NCBI GenBank assembly: GCA_050789255.1
Contig: JBOZRQ010000008.1
Coordinates: 1-64,000 of the forward strand
Reading direction: 5' to 3'
DNA length: 64,000 nucleotides
DNA from: JBOZRQ01 sp050789255
GTDB lineage: Bacteria > Bacillota > Sulfobacillia > Symbiobacteriales > Symbiobacteriaceae
Under the pieces are notes generated by a model. That model did not search any database. It was not told the origin of the DNA and saw nothing but the letters and a program-made list of their open reading frames with translations. The translations under genes and the position numbers were made by a program. Of this stretch, positions 8,414-16,916 are shown one piece after another (the stretch's first letter is position 1; every line of letters starts with the position of its first letter).

Positions 8414-10999
8414 TTGACCGCCGCCGCTGCACCCCTACTCAAAACGAAGCTCTTCATGCCTCGGATCCGACCCGACCTAGTCGCCCGGCCCCGACTTACC
8501 GCCAAGCTGAACAGCGGGCTGCAGCGCAAGCTGATCCTGGTCTCCGCCCCGGCAGGCTTCGGCAAGACCACCCTGGTGGCCCAGTGGCACGCCCAGGTGG
8601 GCCAGGGGGAGTTGCCGCTCGGATGGGTCAGCCTCGATCATGCCGACCAGGACCCCGTGCGGTTCTGGCTCCATGCGCTCTCTGCGCTGGAGGGCGCCCT
8701 TCCCGGCTCCACCGGCGAGGCGATCCCCATGCTGCGCTCTGCGCCCCCTGCCCCGACGGAGAGCGTGCTGATGGCCGTGGTCAACGCCTTTGCTGAGGTC
8801 GGCCAAGACTGCTTCCTGGTGCTGGATGACTTTCACCTGATCGAATCGGAGGATGTGCGCACCGGGGTGCGCTTTCTGCTGGAGCACCTGCCCCCCTCCC
8901 TCCACCTGGTGCTACTTACCCGGAACGACCCGCCGCTCAGCCTCGCCCGGATGCGGGCCCGGGGCGAGCTGGCAGAAGTGCGGGCCCAGGACCTGCGGTT
9001 CAGCGCCGAGGAAGCCGCCGAGATGCTGACCGCGCTCCGCGGCATGGAGATCTCCCACGAGCTGATCACCGCCCTGGCGACCCGCACCGAGGGCTGGGCG
9101 GCCGGGCTCCAGCTGGCAGCCCTCTCCCTGGAGGGCCGGGCGGATGTCACGGGCTTTATTGAAGCCTTCGTCAGCAACCATCACTACCTGGTCGACTACC
9201 TGGTGGAGGAGATTCTGCACAGTCAGCCGGAACCGATCCAGCAGTTCCTCCTATCCACCTCTGTGCTCGAGCGGGTCTGCGGTCCGCTCGGCGAGGCGGT
9301 CTCAGGCATCCCCGGCGGCCGGGCGATCCTGGAGATGCTGGAGCAGCGCGGCCTCTTTACCGTCGCGCTCGACAGTGAGCGCCAGTGGTTCCGGTACCAC
9401 CACCTGTTTGCGGATATCCTGCGCACCCATCTGGAGCACGCCCATCCGGAGAAGGTGGCCGAGCTGTACCGGAAGGCTGCCGCCTGGTTTGATGAGCGAG
9501 ACATGACCGCCGATGCGGTGCGGGCAGCGCTCTCCGCCGGTGAGTTCGGCTATGCCGCCGACCTGACGGAAAGGGCTGCCGACGCCCTTTGGCAGGAGGG
9601 GCACATCGAAACGCTGCGCTCTCTGCTGGGCGCCATCCCGGGCAGCGTGCTCGCCACCCGGCCGCGGCTGCTCATTCGGAACGCCCGCCTCCTGCTGCTG
9701 GTCGACTCCGATGCGCCTGCTGCGAAACGGCTGCTCGGGGAGGCCATCACAGATGAGCCCCTGCTCAAGGCGCAGATCGCCACCCTGCAAGGCGCCATCG
9801 CCCGCTCCGAGGGGAACTCCTCCCTGGCGGTCTCGCTTTGCCAGCAGGCCATCGACGCCCTTCCCGCCGATGAGGGCTTCTGGTGGCCGATCGCGGGCAC
9901 GATCCTGGCGCTGGCCTACCAACAGAACGGGGACCTGGGCGCCGCCCTCCCGGTCCTGCATGAGGGCAGCCAGCGCAGCCGTAGGGCCGGCGACCTGTTC
10001 AGCTCGGTCATGCTCTCCAGCGTCGCGGGGGATATGGAGATGGCCCTGGGCCTCCTCCATCGGGCCCACGCCACCTACCAGGAAGCCCTGCGCCTGGTGG
10101 CTTCGAGCGGCGGCCATGTGCGGAGCGTCGGCATGATCCACGCCGGGCTGGGCGTCCTGCTCTACGAGTGGGACCAGGTGGAGAAGGCCAGAGAGCATCT
10201 GGAGCTGGGCCGGGAGCTTGGTCTGCGCTACGGCCACTTCGACTCGATCTGGCGGGCCGGCAAGTCGCTCACCCAACTAAACCTGATGCAGGGCACGGTC
10301 GAGCAGATCCGCAGCAATCAACTGCTCGGGTTCACATCCACCAGCAAGGCCTACAACCCCATCGCCGTGGCATCGAGCCAGGCACAGGTGGCCCATCTCA
10401 GCCTGCTCGAGGGCAACGTGGCCGAGGCGGTCCGGCTCTGCGAGCTGGTCGGAGAGGTGCTGGAGAACGGGCTGGGCTCCTCCTGGCCGGAGTCGCTGGC
10501 ACCGGCCCGCGTTCTGCTGGCGGTCGGCCGGCATGAGGAGGCGGTGCAACGCCTGCGCCGCCGTCTGGAGCTGGTTGAGGCGGCCGGTCTGGTGGATGCG
10601 CAGATTCGGACCCTGGCCCTGCTCGCCGTGGCCCTGGAAACGGTGGGAGATAAGGAAGGCGCCCTTACCACAATCGGCAGGGCGCGCACACTTGGGCAGC
10701 CGCATGGATACGTCCGCGCCTTCCAGGACGAGGGGCCCGTCATGCTACGCCTCCTGGGTCAGGCGGGCCGGGCGCCCGCCGTCGCCGCTCCCGTGCGGGA
10801 TGGGCTGGAGCCTCTGACCGAGCGGGAGATGGAGGTGCTGCGCCTCGCCGCCACGGGCATCTCCAACCAGGAGATCGGCGCCCGGATCTTTATCACCGAG
10901 GGCACGGTGAAGAACCACCTGCACAACATCATCGGCAAGCTTGGCGTCACCAACCGCCTGCAGGCGATCAACCGGGCTCGGGAGCTGGGCTGGCTGTAG
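8414..10999 (+). CDS. Large ATP-binding LuxR-family (MalT-like, LAL) transcriptional regulator
   Basis: This 861-residue protein has the MalT layout. An N-terminal STAND-type ATPase carries Walker A APAGFGKTT near residue 46 and the sensor-like FLVLDDFHLIES near 137. A long helical repeat (TPR-like) region fills the middle, and a LuxR-type helix-turn-helix lies in the last 60 residues (LTEREMEVLRLAATG, then GTVKNHLHNIIGKLGV). Such regulators bind an inducer and ATP, oligomerise and activate promoters. The TTG at 8414 has GAGG 9 bases upstream and directly precedes the conserved start LLKTKLFMPRIRPDLV. The target is unknown. The last 32 bases overlap the convergent gutted ABC gene. A second copy of this family lies at 60.5-63.1 kb. 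Confidence 0.92.
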   Translation: MTAAAAPLLKTKLFMPRIRPDLVARPRLTAKLNSGLQRKLILVSAPAGFGKTTLVAQWHAQVGQGELPLGWVSLDHADQDPVRFWLHALSALEGALPGSTGEAIPMLRSAPPAPTESVLMAVVNAFAEVGQDCFLVLDDFHLIESEDVRTGVRFLLEHLPPSLHLVLLTRNDPPLSLARMRARGELAEVRAQDLRFSAEEAAEMLTALRGMEISHELITALATRTEGWAAGLQLAALSLEGRADVTGFIEAFVSNHHYLVDYLVEEILHSQPEPIQQFLLSTSVLERVCGPLGEAVSGIPGGRAILEMLEQRGLFTVALDSERQWFRYHHLFADILRTHLEHAHPEKVAELYRKAAAWFDERDMTADAVRAALSAGEFGYAADLTERAADALWQEGHIETLRSLLGAIPGSVLATRPRLLIRNARLLLLVDSDAPAAKRLLGEAITDEPLLKAQIATLQGAIARSEGNSSLAVSLCQQAIDALPADEGFWWPIAGTILALAYQQNGDLGAALPVLHEGSQRSRRAGDLFSSVMLSSVAGDMEMALGLLHRAHATYQEALRLVASSGGHVRSVGMIHAGLGVLLYEWDQVEKAREHLELGRELGLRYGHFDSIWRAGKSLTQLNLMQGTVEQIRSNQLLGFTSTSKAYNPIAVASSQAQVAHLSLLEGNVAEAVRLCELVGEVLENGLGSSWPESLAPARVLLAVGRHEEAVQRLRRRLELVEAAGLVDAQIRTLALLAVALETVGDKEGALTTIGRARTLGQPHGYVRAFQDEGPVMLRLLGQAGRAPAVAAPVRDGLEPLTEREMEVLRLAATGISNQEIGARIFITEGTVKNHLHNIIGKLGVTNRLQAINRARELGWL

Positions 11000-11636
11000 C
11001 GCAGTGCCGAACCAGCGCCTCGACCGGCTCTATCGTCGTCACTTCAAGTAGGGGCAGGTTCAAACGCTCCATCCGGTGGAGCACCCCGTAGAGAGCCGCG
11101 GAGTCCCGCAGAGGTCCCGTCAGCACCGTCTCACCGTCGGGCGTGGCCGTGCAGGTGAGCTCCTCCAGCCAGTGCAGGGTCCGCTCCGCCAGATACCCTC
11201 GTACCCGGATGCGGTACCAGGTCTGGCTTACCCAGGGCGCCAGCGCTTCAGAGCTCAGGGCGCCCAGGCTGCGGCCGCGGTCCAGCAGGATCACCCGGTC
11301 GCAAAGCCGGTGCGCCAGGGCGGTGCTGCTCGTCGCGATGACCGTTGCTGTTCCGGTTTCCCGGGAGATGGGGGCTGCCTTCGGCTCGTCCAGCAAGACG
11401 AGGCGATGGGCAGCCCCCTCTGCGCGCCAGACCCGGCCCGAGCTGGGCAGAAGTAGGGCGCCCATCAACCCGAGCACCGTGCTCTTGCCGGCACCCGTCG
11501 GGCCCAACAAGCCCAGCACCTCCCCTGCCATCACATCCAGGGACAGATTTGAGACCGCCCACACCCTCGGCCTGGCCGCGGGGCGGTAGTATTTCCACAC
11601 GGCTTCGAGACGGCATAGCAGGTCGCTCGACATCAT
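10968..11636 (-). CDS. ABC transporter ATP-binding protein, internally deleted and lacking the signature motif
   Basis: The 222 residues begin like a normal ABC ATPase: the A-loop region (VWKYYRPAA), then Walker A GPTGAGKST near residue 46. Only about 30 residues later comes Walker B (RLVLLDEPK). The Q-loop, helical subdomain and LSGGQ signature, normally about 90 residues, are absent. The H-loop histidine is also replaced (VIATSST where a TH is expected). The frame is nevertheless open, with a ribosome site AGGGGAG in front of ATG 11636 or 11633. The C-terminal 90 residues resemble the accessory domain of CcmA/NatA-type importers or exporters. ATP hydrolysis should be impossible, so I regard it as a decayed gene that may still be translated. 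No permease partner is adjacent. Confidence 0.7.
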   Translation of the reverse strand: MMSSDLLCRLEAVWKYYRPAARPRVWAVSNLSLDVMAGEVLGLLGPTGAGKSTVLGLMGALLLPSSGRVWRAEGAAHRLVLLDEPKAAPISRETGTATVIATSSTALAHRLCDRVILLDRGRSLGALSSEALAPWVSQTWYRIRVRGYLAERTLHWLEELTCTATPDGETVLTGPLRDSAALYGVLHRMERLNLPLLEVTTIEPVEALVRHCATASPAPEPG

Positions 11637-11928
11637 CGATCTCCCCTTACAGGTACTACCACAAGCATAGTCGAGCGGTCACGACACCACCTGTACCAGC
11701 AGGTATATCGTCCATATATCGAAGGGCACATCCTAGGTGCGACCATGGTGGGGCCATAGTGAATGGATGGTGAACACGTCCTGGATGCGTGACCATCGCA
11801 TCCTGTCTCTTCCTGGGCCTTCCTGAACGATTCCTGGCTCAGACAGGGCGCTCGGAAGGACTTGCGAAGGAATCATCTAAATCATTGGTACTTTACAACG
11901 AAACCCGAACGAAGGAGGCCTGCACCTG
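11637..11928. other. Divergent intergenic region with small inverted repeats
   Basis: This 292-base spacer lies between the gutted ABC gene and the deacetylase operon. It holds no credible gene. ACCTG-n6-CAGGT lies near 11690-11705, and CCTGTCT (11802-11808) pairs with AGACAGG (11841-11847). These may be operators, but no confident promoter could be picked. Confidence 0.4.
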
Positions 11929-12738
11929 GTGGATCTGTGGAAGTTGATGGGACTGGATGGGCAGCGGGTGATCATCATCCACCATGACGATCTGGGTATT
12001 ACGGAGGCTCAGGCCCGGGCCTATCGGGCGCTGGGCTTCCCCACGGCCTCGGTGATGCTGACCGCCCCCTGGGCGCCGCTCATCCGGGAGGGCGACCTCG
12101 GTGTGCACTTGACCCTGAACAGCGAGTGGCAGAGCCCCAGGACCCGCCCCCTCACGCACGGCCCCTCCCTGCGGGACCCAGCAGGCTACTTCTGGCCAGC
12201 CCTGATCCAGGCCTGGGAGCACGTCGACGTGGCCGACGCTGCAGCGGAGATGCGGGCACAGGTCGAGGCCGCTCTGGCCCTCGGGATCGATGTCACCCAC
12301 CTGGACACCCACATGGGCGCCGTGCTCCGGCCCGACATCGCAAACGCCTACAATCAGCTTGCGATCGAGTACCGCCTGCCCGCCCTGCTCCCGCATGAGG
12401 ATGAACTCGGGCGCTTCCCCGCCCCGTTCCGGGCAGGACTGGCCCACATGATCACCTCCTCCCCGCTGCCAAAGATGCGGTTGGTCGATGGCTATGCCGT
12501 GGCGCCCGCCGATCGCCGGGCTTGGTACCTGGATACGCTGAGCAAGCTGGGACCCGGTGTCTACCATCTGATCCATCACGCGGCGGAGCCCACCCCCGAG
12601 GGGCGGGCCCTGACCGACTGGGAGGGGCGCCGGGCCGACCTGGAGTCCCTGCTGGATCCCGAGGTGCGGCGATTGCTGGGCGAATTCCGGTTCCTAACTT
12701 ACCGCGAGGTGCGGGACGCCATGAGGAGGTACCTGTGA
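11929..12738 (+). CDS. ChbG/YdjC-family carbohydrate deacetylase
   Basis: This 269-residue protein matches the ChbG/HpnK (YdjC, PF04794) family, metal-dependent deacetylases of N-acetylated sugars such as chitobiose. The metal-binding HHDDLG lies near residue 19, GVHLTLN near 58 and the second histidine motif THLDTHMG near 123. The start is GTG 11929, with AAGGAGG about 10 bases upstream. The stop overlaps the start of the sugar symporter gene by four bases (GTGA), so the two are translationally coupled. Together they suggest uptake and deacetylation of an N-acetylated oligosaccharide in the cytoplasm. The exact substrate is inferred from the family only. Confidence 0.85.
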   Translation: MDLWKLMGLDGQRVIIIHHDDLGITEAQARAYRALGFPTASVMLTAPWAPLIREGDLGVHLTLNSEWQSPRTRPLTHGPSLRDPAGYFWPALIQAWEHVDVADAAAEMRAQVEAALALGIDVTHLDTHMGAVLRPDIANAYNQLAIEYRLPALLPHEDELGRFPAPFRAGLAHMITSSPLPKMRLVDGYAVAPADRRAWYLDTLSKLGPGVYHLIHHAAEPTPEGRALTDWEGRRADLESLLDPEVRRLLGEFRFLTYREVRDAMRRYL

Positions 12739-14012
12739 AGCCGAAAAACACCGCGCTGATGTACGCCCTTGGGATGCTGGGCATCAGCATCCCCGTGCAG
12801 GCCTTCGAGAACTACATGATGTTCTACTACGTGGAAACGCTCGGACTTCTGGTGGGAACCGCAGCCCTCGCCCGCTCGATCAACTCGGTGTGGAACGCGG
12901 TGAACGACCCGCTCTTCGGCTACCTCTCGGATCGGACCCGCACCCGCTGGGGCCGCCGCCGGCCCTGGATGCTCGGCGCGGTGCTCCCCTTCCTGCTCAC
13001 CATAGTCGTGGGCTTCTCCGTGCCAGGCTCGGTCCGGTCCAATCCCGGGATGCTCTTCACCTACTTCCTCGGGGCGCTGCTGCTCCAGGAGACCTTCGTC
13101 ACCATCATGTGGACGAATTACTCCTCCCTCTTCCCGGTGCTCTTCCGGGGCCTGGAGGAGCGCTCGAAGGCGGCAGCGCTGAAGCACTCCTTCCAGCTGC
13201 TGGCGCTGATCATCGGCATTGCCCTGACCCCGCTGGTCTATGGCCAGCTCGGTTTCACCGGAATGGCGATCACCTACTGCGCCGTCGCCCTGGTGCTGAT
13301 CCTGCTCTCCGTGCAGGGGAGCCCGGAGTCCATCCAGTCCGACGAGCCTGAGCCGCTGGGCATTGTGGACTCCTTCCGCCAGACGCTCAGCGACCGGGCT
13401 TTCTGGATCTTCGCCCTCGCCTCCACCCTGACCCAGTTCACCTTCGGCCTGCTCGGCGCCGGCATGCCGTTCTACGCCAAGTACTCACTGGGCCTGGGCG
13501 GGGCCGCGACCTCTGCCCTCTTCGGCGCCGTCTTCCTGGTGGCCATCCCCATGGTGGCGCTATGGTCGCGGCTCGCCCGCCGCTGGGGTGGGAAGCGGGC
13601 CTGGCTGACCGCCATCGGCATCCTGGCCGGGGCGGGCGCACCGCTCTACCTGGCCCAGGATCTGTGGACCGGCATGCTCGCCGGCGGTATCTTCGGCCTG
13701 GGCTTCAGCGGGGTCCTTGTCGTGGGTGAGGTGATGCAGGCGCACATCATCGACCGTGATGCTGAGCGCACCGGGCGCCGCCGGGAAGGGGTCTACTACA
13801 GCGTCAACGGCTTCGTCACCCGCATTTCGGGGGCGCTTCAGGGGTTTGCCTTCGGCAGCCTGGCCCTGATCTACGGCTACCAGTCGGGCGAGGTCCCCGG
13901 CTCGAATCCGGGTGCGGCCTTCCGCTTCCTCATGGGCGTCTTCCCCCTGATCGCCGTGGGCATTGCCTTCCTGATCGCCCGCCTCTTCCCGTGGGACGTC
14001 AAGGCGGATTGA
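12735..14012 (+). CDS. Sugar:cation symporter, GPH family (MFS_2, MelB-like)
   Basis: The 425-residue protein has about 12 membrane helices. Its N-terminal half is typical of the glycoside-pentoside-hexuronide symporters: ENYMMFYYVETLG, then NAVNDPLFGYLSDRTRTRWG followed by RRRPW. I start it at GTG 12735 rather than further upstream because AGGAGG sits 6 bases before this codon, at the end of the deacetylase gene, and the first residues (KPKNTALMYALGML) lead directly into helix 1. It should import a sugar with Na+ or H+. Coupling to a ChbG-type deacetylase points to chitooligosaccharide or a similar acetamido sugar, which is an inference from context. Confidence 0.88.
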   Translation: MKPKNTALMYALGMLGISIPVQAFENYMMFYYVETLGLLVGTAALARSINSVWNAVNDPLFGYLSDRTRTRWGRRRPWMLGAVLPFLLTIVVGFSVPGSVRSNPGMLFTYFLGALLLQETFVTIMWTNYSSLFPVLFRGLEERSKAAALKHSFQLLALIIGIALTPLVYGQLGFTGMAITYCAVALVLILLSVQGSPESIQSDEPEPLGIVDSFRQTLSDRAFWIFALASTLTQFTFGLLGAGMPFYAKYSLGLGGAATSALFGAVFLVAIPMVALWSRLARRWGGKRAWLTAIGILAGAGAPLYLAQDLWTGMLAGGIFGLGFSGVLVVGEVMQAHIIDRDAERTGRRREGVYYSVNGFVTRISGALQGFAFGSLALIYGYQSGEVPGSNPGAAFRFLMGVFPLIAVGIAFLIARLFPWDVKAD

Positions 14013-14036
14013 TTTGGGTCGCCCGGTCTCATTTCC

Positions 14037-15059
14037 TCAGTCCGCATGCTCGACGAAGCGGCGAAGCGCCGGCGATATGGCCCGGAGGCGGCCGGGAACT
14101 GCCCGGTACAGCACGTAGTAGCTCTGCCGCTGTGGCGCGACTAGCCCCGCCTCCTGAAGCAGGCGAATGTGGCGGGAGACCCCGCCTTCGGCCTGGCCCA
14201 GCAGCTTCGCAAGCTCCTGCGTGGAACGGGGTGCCTCCGCGCAGAGCCGCAGGATGTGCAGGCGGGTCTCGTTCGCCACAGCTTGCAGGACCTGCATCAG
14301 GGTGTCCGACGGGAGGGCGGTCAGCACCCCCTCCAGGTTGCCCGCCGGGTAGACGAAACCGGGCGTCCAGGGCGGGTCGCACTCGATACGCGTACGAGCC
14401 CAGGTAAAGAAGCTGGGCACCAGCAGCAACTGGTCGTGATCATCAAGGTCGACGCTGGCCTCGAACACACGCTGAAACACCAGCAACCTCTCGCTGCGCA
14501 CCGTGCGGCACCCGGGCAGGAGCCGGCGGAAGAAGTCGTAGAGGTCCATCTCTTGCAGCATCTTCGCCCTGCTGGCGATATCCTCCGCGAGCGCCGGCTC
14601 GATACTGGCCCACTGGTTGGCGAAGACATGCGACCAAAAGGACTCAAGCATGGTGACCAACCGATGGCGAACCTGCTCCGGGTCGCTGATCAACTGGTGC
14701 GCGACCTCCGCGTACAGCGGATTCTTGCGCGCCGCCCCTTCGACCAGGGCCTGCTGCACGGTGGGGTCATGCATGACCTGCCAGGCCGTCAGGTCTTCCT
14801 GAGGGGGCGCAAACCCTCGGGCCACCTCGGCGACAAACTCCTCCAGCCCCAGCGCCGTCAAGTGGCCGATGGCCTCCTCGAATGAGGGAATCTCCTCGCC
14901 CGTCATCACACTGAAGAAGCCCGGCTGCCAGGATGTGTAGGCGAACGAAAGGGTGCGGATCTCCCGCCACAGTTCCCGCGGCAGGCTCGCCTTGGTCCGC
15001 AGCACCCAACAGAGCTGAAGCGGATGACGCCGTGGGTTGACCAGCGCCTCCAGGGCCAT
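14037..15059 (-). CDS. ArsR-family transcriptional regulator with large N-terminal domain (DUF5937 type)
   Basis: The last 90 residues of this 340-residue protein form a winged helix of ArsR type: LQAVANETRLHILRLCAE, then TQELAKLLGQAEGGVSRHIR and an LLQEAGLV wing. The first 240 residues are the uncharacterised domain often found before such a helix (DUF5937-like), where a ligand or partner may bind. ATG 15059 is the most upstream start in the frame and its ribosome site is weak (GGGGGCG). The gene is divergent from the FMN reductase gene, and the shared 117-base spacer holds a CATGCA/TGCATG palindrome, so control of that gene and of itself is likely. Confidence 0.8.
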   Translation of the reverse strand: MALEALVNPRRHPLQLCWVLRTKASLPRELWREIRTLSFAYTSWQPGFFSVMTGEEIPSFEEAIGHLTALGLEEFVAEVARGFAPPQEDLTAWQVMHDPTVQQALVEGAARKNPLYAEVAHQLISDPEQVRHRLVTMLESFWSHVFANQWASIEPALAEDIASRAKMLQEMDLYDFFRRLLPGCRTVRSERLLVFQRVFEASVDLDDHDQLLLVPSFFTWARTRIECDPPWTPGFVYPAGNLEGVLTALPSDTLMQVLQAVANETRLHILRLCAEAPRSTQELAKLLGQAEGGVSRHIRLLQEAGLVAPQRQSYYVLYRAVPGRLRAISPALRRFVEHAD

Positions 15060-15139
15060 CGTCAGCCGACGCCCCCGTTCAATCGATTACAATCTAGTTG
15101 AATTAGTTGCTCGGTTGAAATATCCTCCATTATCATGAA

Positions 15140-15160
15140 CATGCAATTTGGTGATGCATG
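15140..15160. promoter_or_regulatory. Inverted repeat, candidate ArsR operator
   Basis: CATGCA and TGCATG form a perfect 6-bp inverted repeat with a 9-base spacer. It sits directly before the AAGGAGG of the FMN reductase gene and in the divergent spacer with the ArsR-type regulator. Binding here would block the reductase gene. Confidence 0.4.
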
Positions 15161-15176
15161 AAGGAGGGCGCCCCGC

Positions 15177-15731
15177 TTGAAGATCCTTCTCCTGTGCGGT
15201 AGCACTAGAGCCGATTCGTACACGCGAGCAGCGGTCCAGGAAGCAGCAGCCTGTCTCTCGGAGTTAGGCGCTGCGGTACAGATCTGGGATCCCGCCGAAC
15301 ACCCCCTTCCCATCGCGGACCCCGCCTACCACCGCGACCCCTCCATCCACCCTGACCCTGCGGTCCAGCGGTTTGTGGCCATGGCCGACTGGGCTGATGG
15401 ATTCGTCCTGGGAACCCCGAACTACCACAACTCATACTCGGGCGTGCTCAAGAACGCCCTGGACACCCTGACCGTCAGCCAGTTCAAGGAGAAGCCGGTC
15501 GCCCTGATCGGCCACGGCACCTCCCACTCGGTGATCGGCGCGCTGGACCACCTCCGCATCGTGATGAGGGGGCTACACGCTTTGGCGATCCCGCAGCAAG
15601 TATTGACCACACCGGACGACTTTGAGGGCCTGCGGCTGGTCAATCCAGCGGTTACGGCCCGCCTCAGTGCCATGTGCTCCCAGCTATGCCGGCTGGTTAA
15701 AGCGGCTCAGGGGGCCGTGTTGGCGCAATAA
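15177..15731 (+). CDS. NADPH-dependent FMN reductase (flavodoxin-like)
   Basis: This 184-residue flavoprotein belongs to the NADPH-dependent FMN reductase / azoreductase family (PF03358). The phosphate-binding loop CGSTRADSYTR is near residue 8. The family signature GTPNYHNSYSGVLKNALD is near residue 80, close to the usual PEYN-SIPGVLKNAID. Such enzymes reduce FMN, quinones or azo compounds in the cytoplasm. The TTG at 15177 is chosen because AAGGAGG lies 9 bases upstream and the beta strand KILLLCGS begins at once. Divergent transcription from an ArsR-type gene suggests induction by a toxic compound or oxidative stress, which is an inference. A terminator follows within 15 bases. Confidence 0.9.
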   Translation: MKILLLCGSTRADSYTRAAVQEAAACLSELGAAVQIWDPAEHPLPIADPAYHRDPSIHPDPAVQRFVAMADWADGFVLGTPNYHNSYSGVLKNALDTLTVSQFKEKPVALIGHGTSHSVIGALDHLRIVMRGLHALAIPQQVLTTPDDFEGLRLVNPAVTARLSAMCSQLCRLVKAAQGAVLAQ

Positions 15732-15743
15732 CAAGGGTAAAGA

Positions 15744-15773
15744 CAGACCCGGGGCTCTCCCCCGGGTCTTTTT
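15744..15773 (+). terminator. Rho-independent terminator of the FMN reductase gene
   Basis: GACCCGGGG, a short CTCTC loop and CCCCGGGTC are followed by TTTTT. Confidence 0.9.
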
Positions 15774-15874
15774 CACGTCGCGGATTTATCACATATTAAC
15801 GAATAATGTGCAGGGAGACATAGTACAGCGTCGAAATATTGTAAACCATCTTGCAAAGGAGGGTGAGTTGCGCC

Positions 15875-16417
15875 ATGTCCTTCCTGTCCCGCCGCCACCT
15901 GCTGGGGCGGCTAGGTCTGCTGCTGGGCTCGGCTGCGGCCACGATGATCCCGGGCTCCACCGTCCTGGCGGCCACAGGGCCGCCTTCCACCGCACTCCGG
16001 AAGCTGGAGCTCTATGGGCGGGGCTGGCACCTCCACGCCCCCAACCGGATTCGAGGAGAACTGCCCCGGCAGGGTGACCGCATGAGCATACACGGCATCC
16101 TGCTGGACGGGGTCGACGGCAAGGAGATCGGCCAGTTCTACTCGGCCTGTTTCTGCCCGGACACGCCGGGCATGTCGGGCACGTTCGCCCAGATCAGCCT
16201 CGAGATGCACACCTTCACCCTGACCGACGGCTCCATCATGGGCATCGGCATGGGCGGCCCCAGCTTCGGTCAGACCAGCCGCTTTGCGATCGTAGGCGGC
16301 ACCGGTCGTTACAGCGGGGCCCGGGGCGACTACGCGGCCATGCAGGATCCGTTGGAGTTGGCCGGCTCCGGCCGGGCCGAGTTCCGCTTCAGCTTCATCG
16401 GCGGGGATATGACTTAG
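15875..16417 (+). CDS. Tat-exported allene-oxide-cyclase-like beta-barrel protein
   Basis: The 180-residue precursor starts with a twin-arginine signal (SRRHLLGRLGLLLG, then a hydrophobic core and VLAA), so it should be exported folded. The mature part looks like the allene oxide cyclase / dirigent barrel: GTFAQISLEMHTFTL, the strand GSIMGIGMGG, then the hallmark FAIVGGTGRYSGARGDY and a final EFRFSF strand. Bacterial members of this superfamily have no firmly known reaction. ATG 15875 has AGGAGGG about 11 bases upstream; an in-frame GTG at 15863 sits too close to the ribosome site. The Hcp-like gene follows after 18 bases with its own strong ribosome site, so the two are probably cotranscribed. 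Confidence 0.78.
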   Translation: MSFLSRRHLLGRLGLLLGSAAATMIPGSTVLAATGPPSTALRKLELYGRGWHLHAPNRIRGELPRQGDRMSIHGILLDGVDGKEIGQFYSACFCPDTPGMSGTFAQISLEMHTFTLTDGSIMGIGMGGPSFGQTSRFAIVGGTGRYSGARGDYAAMQDPLELAGSGRAEFRFSFIGGDMT

Positions 16418-16435
16418 GCGAAGGAGGATGCGAAG

Positions 16436-16915
16436 ATGGCTGTCGACATGTTCCTGAAGTTCGACGACATTGCGGGCGAGAGCCGGGACGAGGGGCACAA
16501 GGGCTGGATCGAGATCTCCTCCTTCAGTTGGGGCGTCAACCAGACGGGCACGGCCAGCTCAGGCGGCGGGGGCGGAGCGGGCAAGGTCTCCTTCCAGGAC
16601 TTGCACATCACCAAGTCAGTCGACAAGTCCACACCCCTGCTTCTGACCCGATGCGCCACCGGTCAACACATCCGGCAGGCAACCCTGGCCCTGGCTCGCA
16701 CCAAGAATGACAGGCAGACCTTCATGGAGTACAAGCTGACCGATGTCATGGTCTCCTCCTTCAGTCCTAGCTGCATCATCGGCCCGGAGAACACTGTCCC
16801 CACCGATTCGTTCAGCCTGAACTTCACCAAGATGGAGATGGTCTACCGGGAGATCGACCCCAGCACCAACAAGGTGATCGGTGAGCATACGGCATCCTTC
16901 ACGATCAAGCTATAA
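16436..16915 (+). CDS. Hcp-family (type VI secretion tube-like) protein
   Basis: This 159-residue protein matches the Hcp family (PF05638): an N-terminal MFLKFDDIAGESRDEGHKG, then WIEISSFSWGVNQ, LHITKSVDKSTPLL and EYKLTDVMVSSFS, ending in a SFTIKL strand. Hcp forms hexameric rings that make the inner tube of type VI secretion systems. No other T6SS component is in the window, and an SLH-bearing Firmicute is not expected to have one. A glycine-rich loop (SSGGGGGAG) interrupts the region that usually contacts the next ring. ATG 16436 has GGAGG 8 bases upstream. The methyltransferase gene follows at TAAGATG. Whether it forms tubes, rings or a secreted carrier is unknown. Confidence 0.85.
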   Translation: MAVDMFLKFDDIAGESRDEGHKGWIEISSFSWGVNQTGTASSGGGGGAGKVSFQDLHITKSVDKSTPLLLTRCATGQHIRQATLALARTKNDRQTFMEYKLTDVMVSSFSPSCIIGPENTVPTDSFSLNFTKMEMVYREIDPSTNKVIGEHTASFTIKL

Positions 16916-16916
16916 G

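Noticed and set aside
16436..16915. Type VI secretion locus
   Set aside because: Only an Hcp-like gene is present; no sheath, VgrG, baseplate or ClpV genes lie within the window.
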